A DNA stretch of 64,000 nucleotides. Source: Parapedobacter deserti. Lineage in GTDB: Bacteria > Bacteroidota > Bacteroidia > Sphingobacteriales > Sphingobacteriaceae. The DNA is taken from NCBI RefSeq assembly GCF_042646065.1, contig NZ_JBHRTA010000062.1, forward strand, positions 1 to 64,000. The letters run 5' to 3'. Positions 26,201 through 33,774 of this stretch are shown in pieces (the stretch's first letter is position 1; each line of letters opens with the position of its first letter). The notes under the pieces are model-generated. The model searched no databases. It was not told the DNA's origin and saw only the letters and a program-made list of their open reading frames with translations. A program made the position numbers and the translations under genes.

Positions 26201-27353
26201 CCCAGATATTGCCCTCGGCATCTTCCAAAAACCCGTTAACATCGTTTTCACTCAGTCCTTCATCCCGGCCAGCGCTGCGCTTATGGTGTTCGAACAGGTT
26301 GTGCTGGGGATGGTAATAATTTAGCCCCCCACTGTAAGTCGCTATCCAATAACCTCCAAACCGATCTTTAATCACGTCATGGATGGAGCCGCGGCTGAGT
26401 CCCTCCGGCTTTTGGATGGAATACCTGATATTGGTAAACGTTTCGTCTACCACATTGAAAATCGAGAGGCCGCTCAAGGTGGCCAGCCATAACCTTCCGT
26501 CATCAGCAAGCAGCTTCCTTACCGGGTTAGCCAACATTTGGGAATTGCCTATATGAAAGTGATTACCGATACGGAAAACACCGCCGGTATACCGGAACGC
26601 ATATATACCGTGTTGCTCCGTGGCAATCCAGTAAGTGCCCGTTGCGTCCTGTGTGATATCCCTGATTTCGAACGTATCGCCCTGTTTCTCAATTTCGGGA
26701 TCCACCACGATTCGCCTAAACCAACCACTTTCATATACATACAGTCCGCCCTTTGTACCCAGCCAGATCAAGCCATTGGTATCACGAAACAATGCGATAA
26801 TATTATTTGGATTGCTGTGCGATTTTGACAGGTAAATATGCCTGAATGAATCTTTTTCCGTATCAAGAACCGTCAACCCATTAGAAGTGCCTATCCATAA
26901 ATGGCCATCGGTATCGGCCACCATCGATTTTACATAATTGTTGCTTAGGCCGGAGGAGTCCTGCGGGGCCGAATACGACAAAAACCCTTGCGTCGCCGAA
27001 TTATACCGGTTCAACCCGTTAGCTGTGCCCACCCAGATTTCCCCGGCATCGCTTTCAAAAATTACATTGATGTGGCTATTTGATAAGCTCAGCGAATCAT
27101 TGGGCCTGTGCTTAAACGCTTCGAAATGATAACCGTCGAAACGGTTTAGCCCTTCGCGCGTACCTACCCACAGCATACCGCGAGAATCTTCCAATAGGCA
27201 CATTACTGAGTTAAACGACAAGCCATGGCTCATGTCCAGCTTATGAAAAGGAAGATCCCTTAAGGTGTCGGTTGTAGGACCGTTCGCATAACCGGCACAT
27301 AAACCGAAACACAGTAGGAGCCAAGTGGCAAAAGCATGTAGGTTCTTCAGCAT
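23229..27353 (-). CDS. Hybrid two-component system regulator (HTCS)
   Basis: 1374 residues. After a signal peptide comes a periplasmic sensor of about 14 Reg_prop beta-propeller units (repeats such as DSRGMLWVGTREGLNRFDG, DTDGHLWIGTSNGLTVLD; about 40-690) and a Y_Y_Y domain (about 700-790). One membrane helix (about 798-818) leads to a histidine kinase with H854 (ISHELRTP) and ATP-binding motifs to about 1080. A receiver domain has the phospho-acceptor D1165 (ISDIMMP), and an AraC-type DNA-binding domain (about 1260-1365) closes the chain. Such one-protein systems sense oligosaccharides in the periplasm and turn on the adjacent SusCD operon. The gene is cotranscribable with, but probably separately promoted from, susC. 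Confidence 0.95.
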   Translation of the reverse strand: MLKNLHAFATWLLLCFGLCAGYANGPTTDTLRDLPFHKLDMSHGLSFNSVMCLLEDSRGMLWVGTREGLNRFDGYHFEAFKHRPNDSLSLSNSHINVIFESDAGEIWVGTANGLNRYNSATQGFLSYSAPQDSSGLSNNYVKSMVADTDGHLWIGTSNGLTVLDTEKDSFRHIYLSKSHSNPNNIIALFRDTNGLIWLGTKGGLYVYESGWFRRIVVDPEIEKQGDTFEIRDITQDATGTYWIATEQHGIYAFRYTGGVFRIGNHFHIGNSQMLANPVRKLLADDGRLWLATLSGLSIFNVVDETFTNIRYSIQKPEGLSRGSIHDVIKDRFGGYWIATYSGGLNYYHPQHNLFEHHKRSAGRDEGLSENDVNGFLEDAEGNIWVSTGRGLNHFNRSTGRFSHYGTEDASGLSNRIIKSMVADQQGNLWIGTYNGLNYYDIREKKFRRYFHEPGRNSLHQNQVHALYMDDDGLLWIGMNGGELQVFNPATGIFTEVPGVGNIVSYIQEDSNGHLWIGTRSGLKCIDRATRTPIDLSGLLKGFEAELLFVNWITEDTEKRLWIGTQSSGLFLVKDRQLHWFGHRKGLASNTINAILEDNDGFFWIATNAGLSRVAYREDAAGKPKLVSTDFSEIHGLQGAQFNPGCALKTASGHLLFGGINGFNIFFPKSIKKQSYFPEVVFTHFEIHVKERGVAWPVLGDMTRHPGAPITLKYQQRDISIGFSGVNFVNPDATLYRYSLSGLEHGWVDLGKQRSINFTYLPIGTHEVKIQASTDHMAWGEHFAVLKIVVLPPWWLTKTAYGAYVILFLALSYTIFLFFQRRTKLKNQLYVEKLMREKEQRMLASKLEFFTDISHELRTPLTLILTPLERLMHQRGLAEGLSDQLSMIRRNGQKMMEMINQVLNLRRLETEAHVQLEPADEDLAAFLQEVILTFKPLAIARKIRFDHSLNPEHLIMAFDSSKLEMVMYNLLSNAFKFTAEGGHVAVAMQLSGERHPSAEGHAASRSVRIEVSNSGAPIPPTVLGKLFERYYSAEEGTGSGHPAGMGIGLELSKRMVALHNGHMEVECAAGINRFTVVLPSHKLGVAGATADRKLPRQREAVPDVASAMAGSPNNERQQLLIVEDNDEVRGLIKSLLVDRYHIEEASDGQKGWELALRTIPDLIISDIMMPVVDGIELCRRLKTDIRTSHIPVVLLTARATFAHKYEGYETGADAYITKPFSSSYLLLRIKNLIQQRETMKAQLQRASLLDPGTAIVNSLDNQILRKAKEFIEQHMADSTFTIEQMSREVGLSRMHFHRKVKALTGLSPAEFVRTMRINKAAAILKDNNVSIKETMALVGFENADHFRKCFKEQFGVLPSDYQRTNQPTNPVNAPN

Positions 27354-27571
27354 TGGTTTTGTTATCGGACGCTAATTTACGAAATTCATGCCGACCACCA
27401 ATTACTCCGGGATCAGTTACTCGTCAGTACTGTAAGCATGTATCCAATGCTTGCCATTGCGGAATCTGAACTTAATATATCAGCGCTAATGTTCAAGCTG
27501 ACATAATAAATTGGTCCGCTTATCGTTACACTATTACCTATATCTCTTTGTGTACATACGCCGGCAACATT

Positions 27572-28024
27572 ATGGAAAGAAACAAATTATTAAGAATGGA
27601 CAATGTCGGCATCGTGGTAGAATCCCTGGATGACGCAATCGCCTTCTTCACGGAGATAGGCCTGAAACTCGAGGGACGCGCCACTGTGGAAGACGAATGG
27701 GCAGGCCGCGTAACCGGACTGGGCTCCCAGCGCACGGAGATTGCTATGATGGTTACCCCGGATGGCCACAGCCGGCTCGAGATTTCACGATTTCTCGCCC
27801 CGCCTGTCCAATCAGATCACCGTACCGCCCCTGTGAACGCCCTTGGCTATCTACGTGTCATGTTCACCGTTGAAGACATCGACGAGATGGTTTCCAGGCT
27901 CAGCAAGCATGGCGCTCAGCTTGTTGGTGAAGTGGTTCAGTATGAAGACTCCTTTAAGCTTTGTTACATCCGCGGAACCGAAGGGCTTCTTGTCGGGCTG
28001 GCAGAGGAACTCAATAAGAAATGA
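27572..28024 (+). CDS. VOC/glyoxalase-fold protein
   Basis: 150 residues from ATG 27572 (MERNKLLRMDNVGIVVESLDDAIAFFTEIGLKLEG). Two beta-alpha-beta-beta-beta modules are seen (about 8-70 and 90-145), as in vicinal oxygen chelate proteins. Possible metal ligands include the Glu in RLEISRF. The sequence resembles glyoxalase I-like or bleomycin-resistance-like dioxygenase-fold proteins, but the exact activity cannot be told. It is transcribed divergently from the HTCS gene. Confidence 0.8.
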   Translation: MERNKLLRMDNVGIVVESLDDAIAFFTEIGLKLEGRATVEDEWAGRVTGLGSQRTEIAMMVTPDGHSRLEISRFLAPPVQSDHRTAPVNALGYLRVMFTVEDIDEMVSRLSKHGAQLVGEVVQYEDSFKLCYIRGTEGLLVGLAEELNKK

Positions 28025-28165
28025 ATAAAGCAATGATTTCGCAGTGCATACACGTGTGTGGCACCAACGATCTGACCCCGTCACGAACCAGCGGACGTTT
28101 GCGGTGAAGCTAAGCTAACCAACATCAATAATGTCATAAAATTACAACTAAGAAGTAAGAACAAA

Positions 28166-28514
28166 ATGCAAATCATTGGGCTTTCAAAAAGAAAGGATTT
28201 AATAGACGAAGTAGTGCATTATTTTTGGAAATGCTGGGGCGACGATAAAAACTGCTTGTTTGTATGTCAATCCTGAACACCGAAATAAAGGATTCGGAGA
28301 AGCTCTACTAAGAAATGGACTAATGGAAGCCGGGCAAAAAGGATATAAACGACTATATCTATCTACTGGTTTCAATGATTTTTATGAAAGAAAAGGATGG
28401 ACATATCTTTGCAACGGTTTCAATTTTTTTGACGACAGTTTTAAGATTTATGTAAAATCAACTGAAATCAAAGCTGGAATAACAAAAAATAAGCGTAAAC
28501 CGCTACAAGCGTAG
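28166..28514 (+). pseudogene. Broken GNAT acetyltransferase gene
   Basis: The frame from ATG 28166 reads MQIIGLSKRKDLIDEVVHYFWKCWGDDKN and stops at about 28274. The C-terminal half continues in another frame from about 28250: YVNPEHRNKGFGEALLRNGLMEAGQKGYKRLYLSTGF..YERKGWTYLCNG. The latter is the acetyl-CoA-binding part of a GNAT acetyltransferase (R/Q-x-x-G-x-G/A appears as RNKGFGEAL). About 50 middle codons are missing and the halves are out of frame, so the gene carries an internal deletion plus frameshift. The region is AT-rich. Confidence 0.7.
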
Positions 28515-28658
28515 CTCATCTATGGGCGGTAAAGATTGTTTATAAGAATTTGGATATTAAATGTTGCCGCCTTACCTTTATAGTAGTCGCGGATGTGATC
28601 TGCCCGAATACAATGGATTTTTGTTTTTTCGCCAGTGTGAACTTGGGTCAAATACTAT

Positions 28659-29180
28659 ATGGAAAATGTATTTTTTGACACTTGGGAAAGTGTAATCAGG
28701 ACAATTTGTTTGACTGTGCTAGGCTATGTCGCGATGATACTGCTCCTAAGAGTTTCAGGCAAGAGGACGTTGTCTAAAATGAATGCGTTTGATTTCGTTA
28801 TTACAGTTACGCTAGGTTCAAGCCTCGCTACCCTATCATTAAATAAAAATGTTTCTCTTACGGACGGAATCGTAGCCTTCTCGCTATTCATTCTCCTCCA
28901 GTATATTTTGACTTGGTTATCCGTGCGAGTTAAGAAGGTCAAATCACTTATTACCAGTAGTCCAACTTTGCTATTTTATAACGGTGAATTTTTACTTGAT
29001 GTCATGAAAAAACAAAGAGTCACTGTGGACGAAGTGTTTAAAGTTGCCAGGCAAAAAGGCATCTCTAACCTGGATAATGTTGATATGATGATTTTAGAGA
29101 CAACAGGTGAGGTTACTGTCATAGAACGGAATGTCCAGGGAGGGTTAAATACTGTGGGGAACATAAAGGCAACAGAATAA
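28659..29180 (+). CDS. DUF421 (YetF/YcaP-like) membrane protein
   Basis: 173 residues. Three hydrophobic helices in the N-terminal half (TICLTVLGYVAMILLLRVSGKRTLSKMNAFDFVITVTLGSSLA) carry the DUF421 signature GKRTLSKMNAFDF. A cytoplasmic domain follows (PTLLFYNGEFLLDVMKKQRVTVDEVFKVARQKG) and ends at ATE. Family function is unknown. It is one of four DUF421 genes in the window and, like the broken GNAT gene before it, is AT-rich. Confidence 0.88.
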   Translation: MENVFFDTWESVIRTICLTVLGYVAMILLLRVSGKRTLSKMNAFDFVITVTLGSSLATLSLNKNVSLTDGIVAFSLFILLQYILTWLSVRVKKVKSLITSSPTLLFYNGEFLLDVMKKQRVTVDEVFKVARQKGISNLDNVDMMILETTGEVTVIERNVQGGLNTVGNIKATE

Positions 29181-29283
29181 AAAGTATAAAACGGTTGGGT
29201 CTCACTAATCTATTAATCGAGGTTGTTCTTGAGAGGTGTATTAATCGTCCCTTTCCGCAATATTGTTCAACCAAACTAACTGA

Positions 29284-29321
29284 CAAAAAAAGGCTGCTCC
29301 GCTTTATTAGCGAAACAGCCT
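29284..29321 (-). terminator. Intrinsic terminator of the beta-barrel protein gene
   Basis: On the minus strand AGGCTG..CGCT / AGCG..CAGCCT forms a stem followed directly by seven T residues. It begins about 20 bases after the stop of the gene at 29343-29978. Confidence 0.85.
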
Positions 29322-29342
29322 CTCCAGTCACTTTAATGCTTG

Positions 29343-29978
29343 TTAGAACTTGAATGTCAAGCCGAATCTTGCCGTGTCAAAGAAGTTTTCGAAAACATTG
29401 ACATTGGCACTGAATCCAGATACCGATTCGGCGCTTTCAACATCCACTTTAGCTGTTTGATACGCCAGGATATTGCTCAGACCGAAGTTAATGGCGATGT
29501 TAGGAGTGACAAAATAATTGATCCCGATGCCTGCATCAGCGCCGAAATAATTGGTTTTATCCCCTTTGGTCGTAGTGGTTCCGTCGTTTTCTGATGCCCT
29601 GGATGAGCCCAAGCCCGCGCTTAGCTGCGCATAGGTTTTGAAGCGTGCACCCAAATCCAGAAAATAATAACGTCCAAATACTCCACCGCCAAACGATGTT
29701 GCTCTTTCGTACGTGTCGTTGTCGCCACTATAATCCGTGGTTTTCTCATTGCCAGCATTAACGAATACACCGACAGCAATTTTGTCGCTCACAAAGTAGC
29801 CTACTTGGGGAGAGAAATTCAGGCTGTTTACCTTAATTTCATTGTTTCTGTTGTTTTCATGGCTTGACTGGAAAAAGCCCTCCACAATGAAATCCTGCTT
29901 TTGGAATCCGAAATCCTGTGCTATTGAAGCGACAGCTAAACCCGCTACTGCGGTCAACGTGAGTACTAATTTTTTCAT
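29343..29978 (-). CDS. Outer-membrane beta-barrel protein (porin-like)
   Basis: 211 residues. A signal peptide (MKKLVLTLTAVAGLAVASIAQ) is followed by alternating beta strands with glycine/aromatic turns (VGYFVSDKIAVGVFVNAG, YFLDLGARFKTYAQLSAGLG) and a terminal phenylalanine (FGLTFKF), as in small OmpA/OmpW-like barrels. The family is not more closely assigned. It has a textbook Bacteroidota promoter upstream and a strong terminator downstream, so it is a single-gene unit, probably well expressed. Confidence 0.85.
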   Translation of the reverse strand: MKKLVLTLTAVAGLAVASIAQDFGFQKQDFIVEGFFQSSHENNRNNEIKVNSLNFSPQVGYFVSDKIAVGVFVNAGNEKTTDYSGDNDTYERATSFGGGVFGRYYFLDLGARFKTYAQLSAGLGSSRASENDGTTTTKGDKTNYFGADAGIGINYFVTPNIAINFGLSNILAYQTAKVDVESAESVSGFSANVNVFENFFDTARFGLTFKF

Positions 29979-30007
29979 AAATTTAACATTTTTTTAATAA
30001 ACAGCCG

Positions 30008-30039
30008 CAAATGTAGGGGATTGTTGCGTTATTTTCAAA
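30008..30039 (-). promoter_or_regulatory. Consensus Bacteroidota promoter of the beta-barrel protein gene
   Basis: On the minus strand a TTTG (30039-30036) is followed after 20 bases by TACATTTG (30015-30008). This matches TTTG-N19-21-TAnnTTTG exactly. It lies 30 bases upstream of the start codon at 29978. Confidence 0.75.
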
Positions 30040-30118
30040 GGTTAATGCTGGCAGACCCCTGTTACACTGATAATCACCATGATTGATTTTTACGACACTG
30101 AGTGGGCCGTTCATTTAC

Positions 30119-31060
30119 TTATCTATTTAACCGATTCAGGTACCGGAAAAATTCGCTGTCCGTAGAAAGGATAATACTGGTGTTTTCATCAAGTGATTTT
30201 TCAAAGCTTTCCATCGTGCGGAGAAATTTATATAGATCAACCGCTTGCCTACTTTGGTTATATGCGGACGCATAGACTGTTGTGGCCTCTGCATCTGCAC
30301 GTCCCTTGATTTCCTCTGCTTCGCGGAAAGCTTCGGATTGGATTTTCGCCAAATCCCGCTCCTTGTTGCCCTGGATCTTTCGTGCTTCGCCCTGCCCTTC
30401 AGACCGAAACTGGTCTGCAATCCTGTTTCGTTCGCTGATCATCCGGTCATGTACGCGGTCCCGCACCTCGTCTACATAGTTCATGCGTTTGAACCTAAAA
30501 TCCAGCACCCTGACGCCAAGGTCTGCCGTTCGCTCGTTGGCTTTATGGAGGATGATGTCTTCTATTTCTTCTCTCCCCACTGAAATATCTTCCAGCACCT
30601 CTATGTCTTCCATAAAATCTTCCGTGATCTCCGGATTTCGGTTGGTAGAACGCACAACGGCCAGTAAATCATGGCTAGCTATTGCATTCCTTGTTTCCCC
30701 GTCGAGAATATCGTCCAGCCGCGACTGGGCGGATCGCTCATCCCGCAACCGGATAAAAAACTGTAGTGGGTCAGTGATTTCCCATCGGGCATAACTATCT
30801 ACGAAAATAAACTTCTTATCTTTGGTCGGCACCTGGTTTTTATCGCCATCCCACTCAAGGTACCTTTTATCAAAGAATTGCACTTTGTGCAGAAAAGGCA
30901 CTTTGAAGTTCATGCCCGGGGAGGTTCTGGGCTGTCCCACGGGCTTCCCAAATTGAGTAACGATAGCTTGCTTGGTTTCGTCCAGGATATACATGCTGCT
31001 GTTGATCAAGATAAGCAGTACGACTCCTACAACGCCGTATATGATGTAACGCGTCTTCAT
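30119..31060 (-). CDS. hflC: HflC, SPFH-domain regulator of membrane protease FtsH
   Basis: 313 residues. One N-terminal membrane helix (IIYGVVGVVLLILINSSMYIL) is followed by an SPFH/band-7 domain (QAIVTQFGKPVGQPRTSPGMNFKVPFLHKVQFFDKRYLEWDG) and a coiled-coil (about 200-260, rich in RMISERNRIADQFRSEGQGEARKI). These features identify HflC, which with HflK forms a large periplasmic cage that modulates FtsH. It follows hflK after one base. Confidence 0.92.
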   Translation of the reverse strand: MKTRYIIYGVVGVVLLILINSSMYILDETKQAIVTQFGKPVGQPRTSPGMNFKVPFLHKVQFFDKRYLEWDGDKNQVPTKDKKFIFVDSYARWEITDPLQFFIRLRDERSAQSRLDDILDGETRNAIASHDLLAVVRSTNRNPEITEDFMEDIEVLEDISVGREEIEDIILHKANERTADLGVRVLDFRFKRMNYVDEVRDRVHDRMISERNRIADQFRSEGQGEARKIQGNKERDLAKIQSEAFREAEEIKGRADAEATTVYASAYNQSRQAVDLYKFLRTMESFEKSLDENTSIILSTDSEFFRYLNRLNR

Positions 31061-31061
31061 T

Positions 31062-32051
31062 TTAATTTCCTTCCTTTTTTTCGATTTTTACACTTTTATC
31101 TATGTTCAACAGCGGTAATACGTTGCTTCCTTTTTCGTCGACAATGACCTTGTTGCCCAATTTAGGAAGCACTCTTTCCATCGTTTCCAGATAGATCCGC
31201 TGTTTGGTCACTTCAGGCGCTTTGCTATATTCTTTAAAAAGGGAATTGAACCGGGTGGCTTCGCCGGTAGCCCTGTTTACCCGATTCAGCGCATAAGCGT
31301 TCGCAAGCTCAATGGTCTCCTGGGCCTCGCCACTCGCTCGCGGTATCACCCGGTTGTACTCCGCCTCAGCTTGATTAATGAGGGTTTCCCGTTCCTGCTG
31401 GGCTTCGTTGACGGCGTTGAAGGATGGCTTTACCGGATCGGGCGGATTGACATCCTGAAGGACCACTTGATCGATTCGGATACCGTTTTCATATTCGTTA
31501 CAAAGCTCCTGCAGCAATTTCTCCACGCTGGTTGCAACCGCTTGCCTGCCTACGGTCAGTACTTCATTGACCGTCCGGTCGCCCACGATTTTCCGCATGG
31601 CCGACTCCGACATATCCCGCAGGGTCTTTTCTGCATTCCGTACCCTGAAAAGATATTTATAGGAGTCGCTGATCCGGTATTGGACCACCCACTCTACATC
31701 GGTAAGGTTCAGGTCTCCGGTCAGCATGATGGATTCATCAGCGTACCCGCTCTTGGTGTAAGATGATTGTTGGTTAGCCGATGTGGTCCGGAACCCAAAC
31801 TCTTGCTTTAGCTGCCTTTGGACGGGAATTTTATACATCTTCTCGATACCAAAGGGAATTATGAAATTCAATCCCGGAGCCTCTGTGCGGCTATATTCGC
31901 CCAACTGCACCACAACCCCTTCTTCTTCCGGCCCTACCGTCCGTACGGAAGTGAGAACAATGATCAGTGCAAAAACAGCCAGGATGATTCTGCTTCGGTA
32001 TTTTTGAATCCAGTACAGATAATAGTTGGTTTTTTGATTGTCGTTTAACAT
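31062..32051 (-). CDS. hflK: HflK, SPFH-domain partner of HflC
   Basis: 329 residues from ATG 32051 (MLNDNQKTNYYLYWIQKYRSR). A membrane helix (IILAVFALIIVLTSV) leads to an SPFH domain (VGPEEEGVVVQLGEYSRTEAPGLNFIIPFGIEKMYKIPV) and a C-terminal coiled-coil (QAEAEYNRVIPRASGEAQETIELANAYAL). Its order before hflC is the conserved one. A TAnnTTTG box at 32103-32096 (minus strand, TAGTTTTG) sits 45 bases upstream. Confidence 0.92.
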   Translation of the reverse strand: MLNDNQKTNYYLYWIQKYRSRIILAVFALIIVLTSVRTVGPEEEGVVVQLGEYSRTEAPGLNFIIPFGIEKMYKIPVQRQLKQEFGFRTTSANQQSSYTKSGYADESIMLTGDLNLTDVEWVVQYRISDSYKYLFRVRNAEKTLRDMSESAMRKIVGDRTVNEVLTVGRQAVATSVEKLLQELCNEYENGIRIDQVVLQDVNPPDPVKPSFNAVNEAQQERETLINQAEAEYNRVIPRASGEAQETIELANAYALNRVNRATGEATRFNSLFKEYSKAPEVTKQRIYLETMERVLPKLGNKVIVDEKGSNVLPLLNIDKSVKIEKKEGN

Positions 32052-32095
32052 TTGCTTACGTATAGTTTTGGTGAGTGGCTTAGGCACTGTTTTTC

Positions 32096-32103
32096 CAAAA
32101 CTA
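32096..32103 (-). promoter_or_regulatory. Probable -7 box of the hflKC promoter
   Basis: TAGTTTTG on the minus strand matches TAnnTTTG, 45 bases before the hflK start. The -33 position (about 32125) reads only as a weak ACTG. Confidence 0.45.
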
Positions 32104-32219
32104 CGAAATTAACGGCGTATTATTCAGTAATTTCGGTTAAAAAGGCAAACAGCAGCTATTGACATCCGATGTTTTTTAACCCATTCGCAACGCCTACAAA
32201 AAAAATCTGCACATCGTAT

Positions 32220-32247
32220 AAGGGTAAATCTCAGCGGAGTTGTCTAA
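32220..32247 (+). promoter_or_regulatory. ECF-type promoter upstream of the sigma factor gene
   Basis: GGGTAA at 32222-32227 and GTCTAA at 32242-32247 with 14 bases between. The same two blocks with the same spacing occur at 35424-35449. The shared sequence extends around the blocks (AAGGGTAA, CGGAG/CGAAG, TGTCT). This suggests autoregulation by the sigma factor encoded 9 bases downstream. Confidence 0.65.
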
Positions 32248-32255
32248 CTGAATAT

Positions 32256-32822
32256 ATGGAAGTAACTTTGGCGAAAAGAGAACCCTTGGTACATTCAAAC
32301 GATGAGGCGGCCATCCATTTTGAAGAGACGTTTAAAAGCAACGTGAAGGCTCTGCACGCCTATGCTTATACAATACTGCGGGAAGATGGTGCTGCCGAGG
32401 AAATTGTACAGAATGTCTTTTTAAAGTTATGGGAAAATCGGAAACGGATGGCGATACACACCTCGCTGAAGGCATACCTTTATAAATCCGTTTATCATGA
32501 AAGTTTAAATTACCTTAAGCACCTGCAGGTGCGTCGGAAATACATGGAGGAGGCGATGGCTAATCTAAGACAACAGGTGCCGGATGAGGCACCTGATGAG
32601 GAGCTACAGCGGCAACTGGGCGAGGCGCTCAGCCAGCTGCCTGAAAAATGCCGGACAGTATTTCAGATGAGTCGCTTTGAGGATTTTAAATATCAGGAAA
32701 TCGCGGATAAATTAGGCATTTCGCTGAAGACAGTGGAAGCACATATGGGGAAAGCATTGAAATTGCTCAGGCTCCGGCTGGCAGATTTCTTGCCCTTATT
32801 AATTGTATTATTTTGGAGATGA
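32256..32822 (+). CDS. ECF sigma factor (FecI-like, Bacteroidota family)
   Basis: 188 residues from ATG 32256 (MEVTLAKREPLVHSND). Region 2 shows LHAYAYTILREDGAAEEIVQNVFLKLWENR and region 4 shows LSQLPEKCRTVFQMSRFEDFKYQEIADKLGISLKTVEAHMGKALKLLR. Both are complete. FecI-type sigma factors are held by a FecR anti-sigma factor; that gene follows after 4 bases. Its likely promoter motif precedes its own gene and the beta-barrel gene at 35458, so it probably controls the whole envelope operon. Confidence 0.93.
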   Translation: MEVTLAKREPLVHSNDEAAIHFEETFKSNVKALHAYAYTILREDGAAEEIVQNVFLKLWENRKRMAIHTSLKAYLYKSVYHESLNYLKHLQVRRKYMEEAMANLRQQVPDEAPDEELQRQLGEALSQLPEKCRTVFQMSRFEDFKYQEIADKLGISLKTVEAHMGKALKLLRLRLADFLPLLIVLFWR

Positions 32823-32826
32823 AGTC

Positions 32827-33774
32827 ATGGATGATGTGTTATTGACAAAATATTTACTTAGCGAAAGTACCGAACAGGAAGCTGCCGCAGTGCGGAACTG
32901 GATAGCGGCCCACCCCGATAATGAACGGCATTACATGCAGCTGCGCGCGATATGGGAAGCGAGCCGGGCACTGGCCGGTAAGCGTGATCTGGATGAAAAT
33001 GAGGCTTGGGAACGTTTTGTGCGGCGTCGTGATCAGCCACGTGCCTCACTGAAAATGGGCTGGGTACGCATCGCCGCCGCCCTGCTGTTGGTCTGCTCTG
33101 CGGCTCTGGCAGGTGTTTTCCTATTCGGAGCAAAGAGGGATGGATTGTTCGGATCGACTTATCAGACCGCTGACGCTACCCGTACCGATACGTTGGCGGA
33201 TGGTTCCGTCATCACGCTTAACCGATTTGCCAACCTCCGCTTCGCTCAGCATCCTTTCAAGGGTAAAAGGGAAGTGGATTTACGGTCCGGAGAGGCGTAT
33301 TTTGAAGTCAAACCGAACAAAAATAAGCCTTTTGTCATACAGTCCGGCCAAGTGACCGTAACTGTGGTGGGCACATCCTTCCATGTACGACGGAACGGAA
33401 ATGAAACACAGGTTACCGTGGAAAGCGGGAAAGTAAAGGCGGCGGCACCTGACAAAACGGTAGCACTTGGACCGGGCCAGACAGTGACCATCGATACGCG
33501 TACGGGCCGGTTTGACGAAGGGGTGGTGAAGGATCAATTGCATAACTATTATGTGAGCAAACGCTTTGTGCTGGACAACACACCGCTGTGGCGTATCGCA
33601 GAAGTGCTGGAGCACGCGTACAACGTAGATATCGTGATTGCACGCCGCGAACTCCGTGAACTACCGATGACGACCACCTTGGGACAAGGCTCACTGGATG
33701 ATGTGCTAACGGTCGTCGCCGAGACATTGGAACTGACGATAGAGCGGAAGGGTAACCAGATCATAGTCAAGTAA
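32827..33774 (+). CDS. FecR-type anti-sigma factor
   Basis: 315 residues from ATG 32827 (MDDVLLTKYLLSESTEQEAAAVRNWI). An N-terminal sigma-binding helical part (about 1-75) and a membrane helix (WVRIAAALLLVCSAALAGVFLFG, about 77-99) precede the periplasmic FecR domain (DTLADGSVITLNRFANLRFAQHPFKGKREVDLRSGEAYFEV). A DUF4974-like C-terminus follows (NYYVSKRFVLDNTPLWRIAEVLEHAYNVDIVI). It transmits a signal from an STN domain to the sigma factor. Its stop codon overlaps the next start (TAATG), so translation is coupled to the STN protein. Confidence 0.93.
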   Translation: MDDVLLTKYLLSESTEQEAAAVRNWIAAHPDNERHYMQLRAIWEASRALAGKRDLDENEAWERFVRRRDQPRASLKMGWVRIAAALLLVCSAALAGVFLFGAKRDGLFGSTYQTADATRTDTLADGSVITLNRFANLRFAQHPFKGKREVDLRSGEAYFEVKPNKNKPFVIQSGQVTVTVVGTSFHVRRNGNETQVTVESGKVKAAAPDKTVALGPGQTVTIDTRTGRFDEGVVKDQLHNYYVSKRFVLDNTPLWRIAEVLEHAYNVDIVIARRELRELPMTTTLGQGSLDDVLTVVAETLELTIERKGNQIIVK

